A stretch of DNA of 64,000 nt. Source: DATJLY01 sp963729295 (GTDB lineage: Bacteria; Pseudomonadota; Alphaproteobacteria; ATCC43930; CGMCC-115725). Each line of letters starts with the position of its first letter. The stretch's first letter is position 1. Location of the stretch: assembly GCA_963729295.1 (NCBI GenBank), contig CAVSNJ010000020.1, forward strand, positions 186,001-250,000, given 5' to 3'. A program made the translations under genes and the position numbers. Below, piece after piece: positions 63,138 to 64,000 of the stretch. Below the pieces are notes generated by a model, which had not been told where the DNA came from, made no database searches, and saw only the letters and a list, made by a program, of their open reading frames with translations.

Positions 63138-63602
63138 TCAGCCGGCGACGAGGGTGAGGCTTTGCATCTCGGCCAAGGCCGCGGCCGGATCGACGAGCCG
63201 GACGACGAAGGTCGGATAGCAATTGGCGATCACCGTGCACGTGGACCACGAACTCAGCGACTCGATCCGGACATAGGCGATCTCGCCCGGGCGCAGCAGC
63301 ACGGTCTTGAACTGGTTCGGATAGGCCTCGCTCGCCGGAATCGTGATCGCGTACTCGCCCGGCCGCACGTCGCGATAGAAGACGGCGCCGTTGGCGCTCG
63401 CTCCCGCCCGTTGGCCGTTGAGCAGGATATTCGCCATGTCGCTCAACTCGTAGGGCTCGAGCAGGCGGTAGACGAAGATCCGCGCGGCATCGGCCGGCAC
63501 CGGCGGGATCGAGCGCGATGCCACGCCGAACTGCGCCCCTGGCGCCACGCATCCGGCGAGCACCAGGAGAACGAGCCACCCGCGCTGCGCAAAAGCCCGC
63601 AT
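63138..63602 (-). CDS. DUF2846-like lipoprotein
   Basis: A 154-residue lipoprotein. The start ATG 63602 is set by GGAGG seven bases upstream; the signal peptide ends in the lipobox VLAGC. The mature part resembles DUF2846 (RIFVYRLLEPYELSDMANI, then VRPGEYAITIP and RPGEIAYVRIE). Envelope location expected; function unknown. Confidence 0.78.
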   Translation of the reverse strand: MRAFAQRGWLVLLVLAGCVAPGAQFGVASRSIPPVPADAARIFVYRLLEPYELSDMANILLNGQRAGASANGAVFYRDVRPGEYAITIPASEAYPNQFKTVLLRPGEIAYVRIESLSSWSTCTVIANCYPTFVVRLVDPAAALAEMQSLTLVAG

Positions 63603-63710
63603 CGACAACCTCCACACGACCAGGGTCGCGGTCGATATAGGCACGGGGCTGGTCATCGTCTCCCCGGCGCAAGTAAACTTTGCGCGATCATCGCGCGCGG
63701 GGGAGGACCG

Positions 63711-64000
63711 ATGCTCGGCCAGATGCAGGATCATCCGCTCAATGTGTCAGCGCTCATCCGCCATGCCGACCGGCATCACGGCAGCGTCGAGATCGTGTCG
63801 CGCACCATCGAGGGGCCAATCCACCGCAGCACGTATCGCGAGATTCATGCCCGCGCCCGGAAACTCGCCAACGCGCTCGCGGCGGCGGGCGTCACGGACG
63901 GCGACCGCGTCGCCACGCTCGCCTGGAATAGTTTCCGCCATCTCGAATTCTACATCGCCAGCTCCGGCATGGGCGCTGTCTGCCACACCATCAACCCGCG
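63711..64000 (+). CDS. Acyl-CoA synthetase (fatty-acid-CoA ligase), 3' truncated by window end
   Basis: The first 96 codons of an AMP-forming ligase: MLGQMQDHPLNVSALIRH, then ALAAAGVTDGDRVATLAWNSFRHLEFYIAS and GAVCHTINPR, the family's N-terminal pattern. GGGAGGA precedes the ATG at 63711. The catalytic and ATP motifs lie beyond the window, so substrate class is not decided; medium- to long-chain acyl chains are likely. Confidence 0.88.
   Translation, partial: MLGQMQDHPLNVSALIRHADRHHGSVEIVSRTIEGPIHRSTYREIHARARKLANALAAAGVTDGDRVATLAWNSFRHLEFYIASSGMGAVCHTINP

Noticed and set aside
1..64000. CRISPR array, rRNA genes or intact insertion sequences
   Set aside because: No regularly spaced repeats, ribosomal RNA sequence or transposase with inverted ends was seen.

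Overview
The window is high-GC bacterial chromosome and reads as an alphaproteobacterium. The evidence is a FixL/FixJ heme-sensor pair, an N-type ATPase operon, the minus-strand run murA - DUF2948 - hisG - hisD - UPF0262 - phosphatase - infA - maf - RNase E/G - yacG next to tRNA-Phe, a periplasmic TRAP system and phasin-type genes. No species is assigned. Nearly all of the window codes for protein, and no CRISPR array, rRNA gene or intact insertion sequence was seen.

Region 1 (1-23.5 kb) looks like a low-oxygen and energy-stress survival island. It starts with the 3' part of an acyl-CoA ligase/GNAT fusion. An ackA-xfp operon (acetate kinase, phosphoketolase) follows. Then come a FixL heme-PAS kinase, a single-domain receiver, a universal stress protein and FixJ, and after them a set of small stress-type genes (degenerate cytochrome-like protein, two tiny membrane proteins, DUF3775, BON, phasin, CBS-BON). 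The region closes with a complete N-type ATPase operon (atpDCQRBEFAG), another universal stress protein and an MFS exporter. Six FNR/FixK-type palindromes, TTGA-N6-(T/G)CAA, lie in these promoters, mostly about 60 bp before the start codons. Five match fully and one has a single mismatch. They suggest one regulon. The logic is consistent: phosphoketolase and acetate kinase give ATP without respiration, the second ATPase handles ion gradients, and FixLJ reads oxygen.

Region 2 (23.6-28.2 kb) is a visibly more AT-rich insert beside tRNA-Phe. It holds two translationally coupled genes of unknown function: a stand-alone nitrilase-fold protein with an apparent Glu-Lys-Cys triad and a 906-residue helical protein. 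About 490 bp of degenerate non-coding DNA separates them from the tRNA. This is the best candidate for an undescribed system, possibly anti-phage.

Region 3 (28.2-36.7 kb) is housekeeping: NnrU, YacG, RNase E/G, Maf, IF-1, a phosphatase, histidine genes and MurA, then small proteins and an acyl carrier protein. Region 4 (36.8-47.1 kb) is catabolic and redox: a dihydroxyphthalate-decarboxylase-like protein, a TRAP transporter, tRNA-Thr, a molybdenum hydroxylase with its three-heme cytochrome, a hydrolase and a glutathione S-transferase. Region 5 (47.1-64 kb) is mixed: an outer-membrane efflux lipoprotein, a cell-wall amidase, a quinone/acryloyl-CoA reductase with a thiolase, dihydroorotase, an orphan ParA with small partners, an asnB and glycosyltransferase cluster, YgfZ, a metallo-hydrolase, an acyltransferase and the 5' end of an acyl-CoA synthetase.
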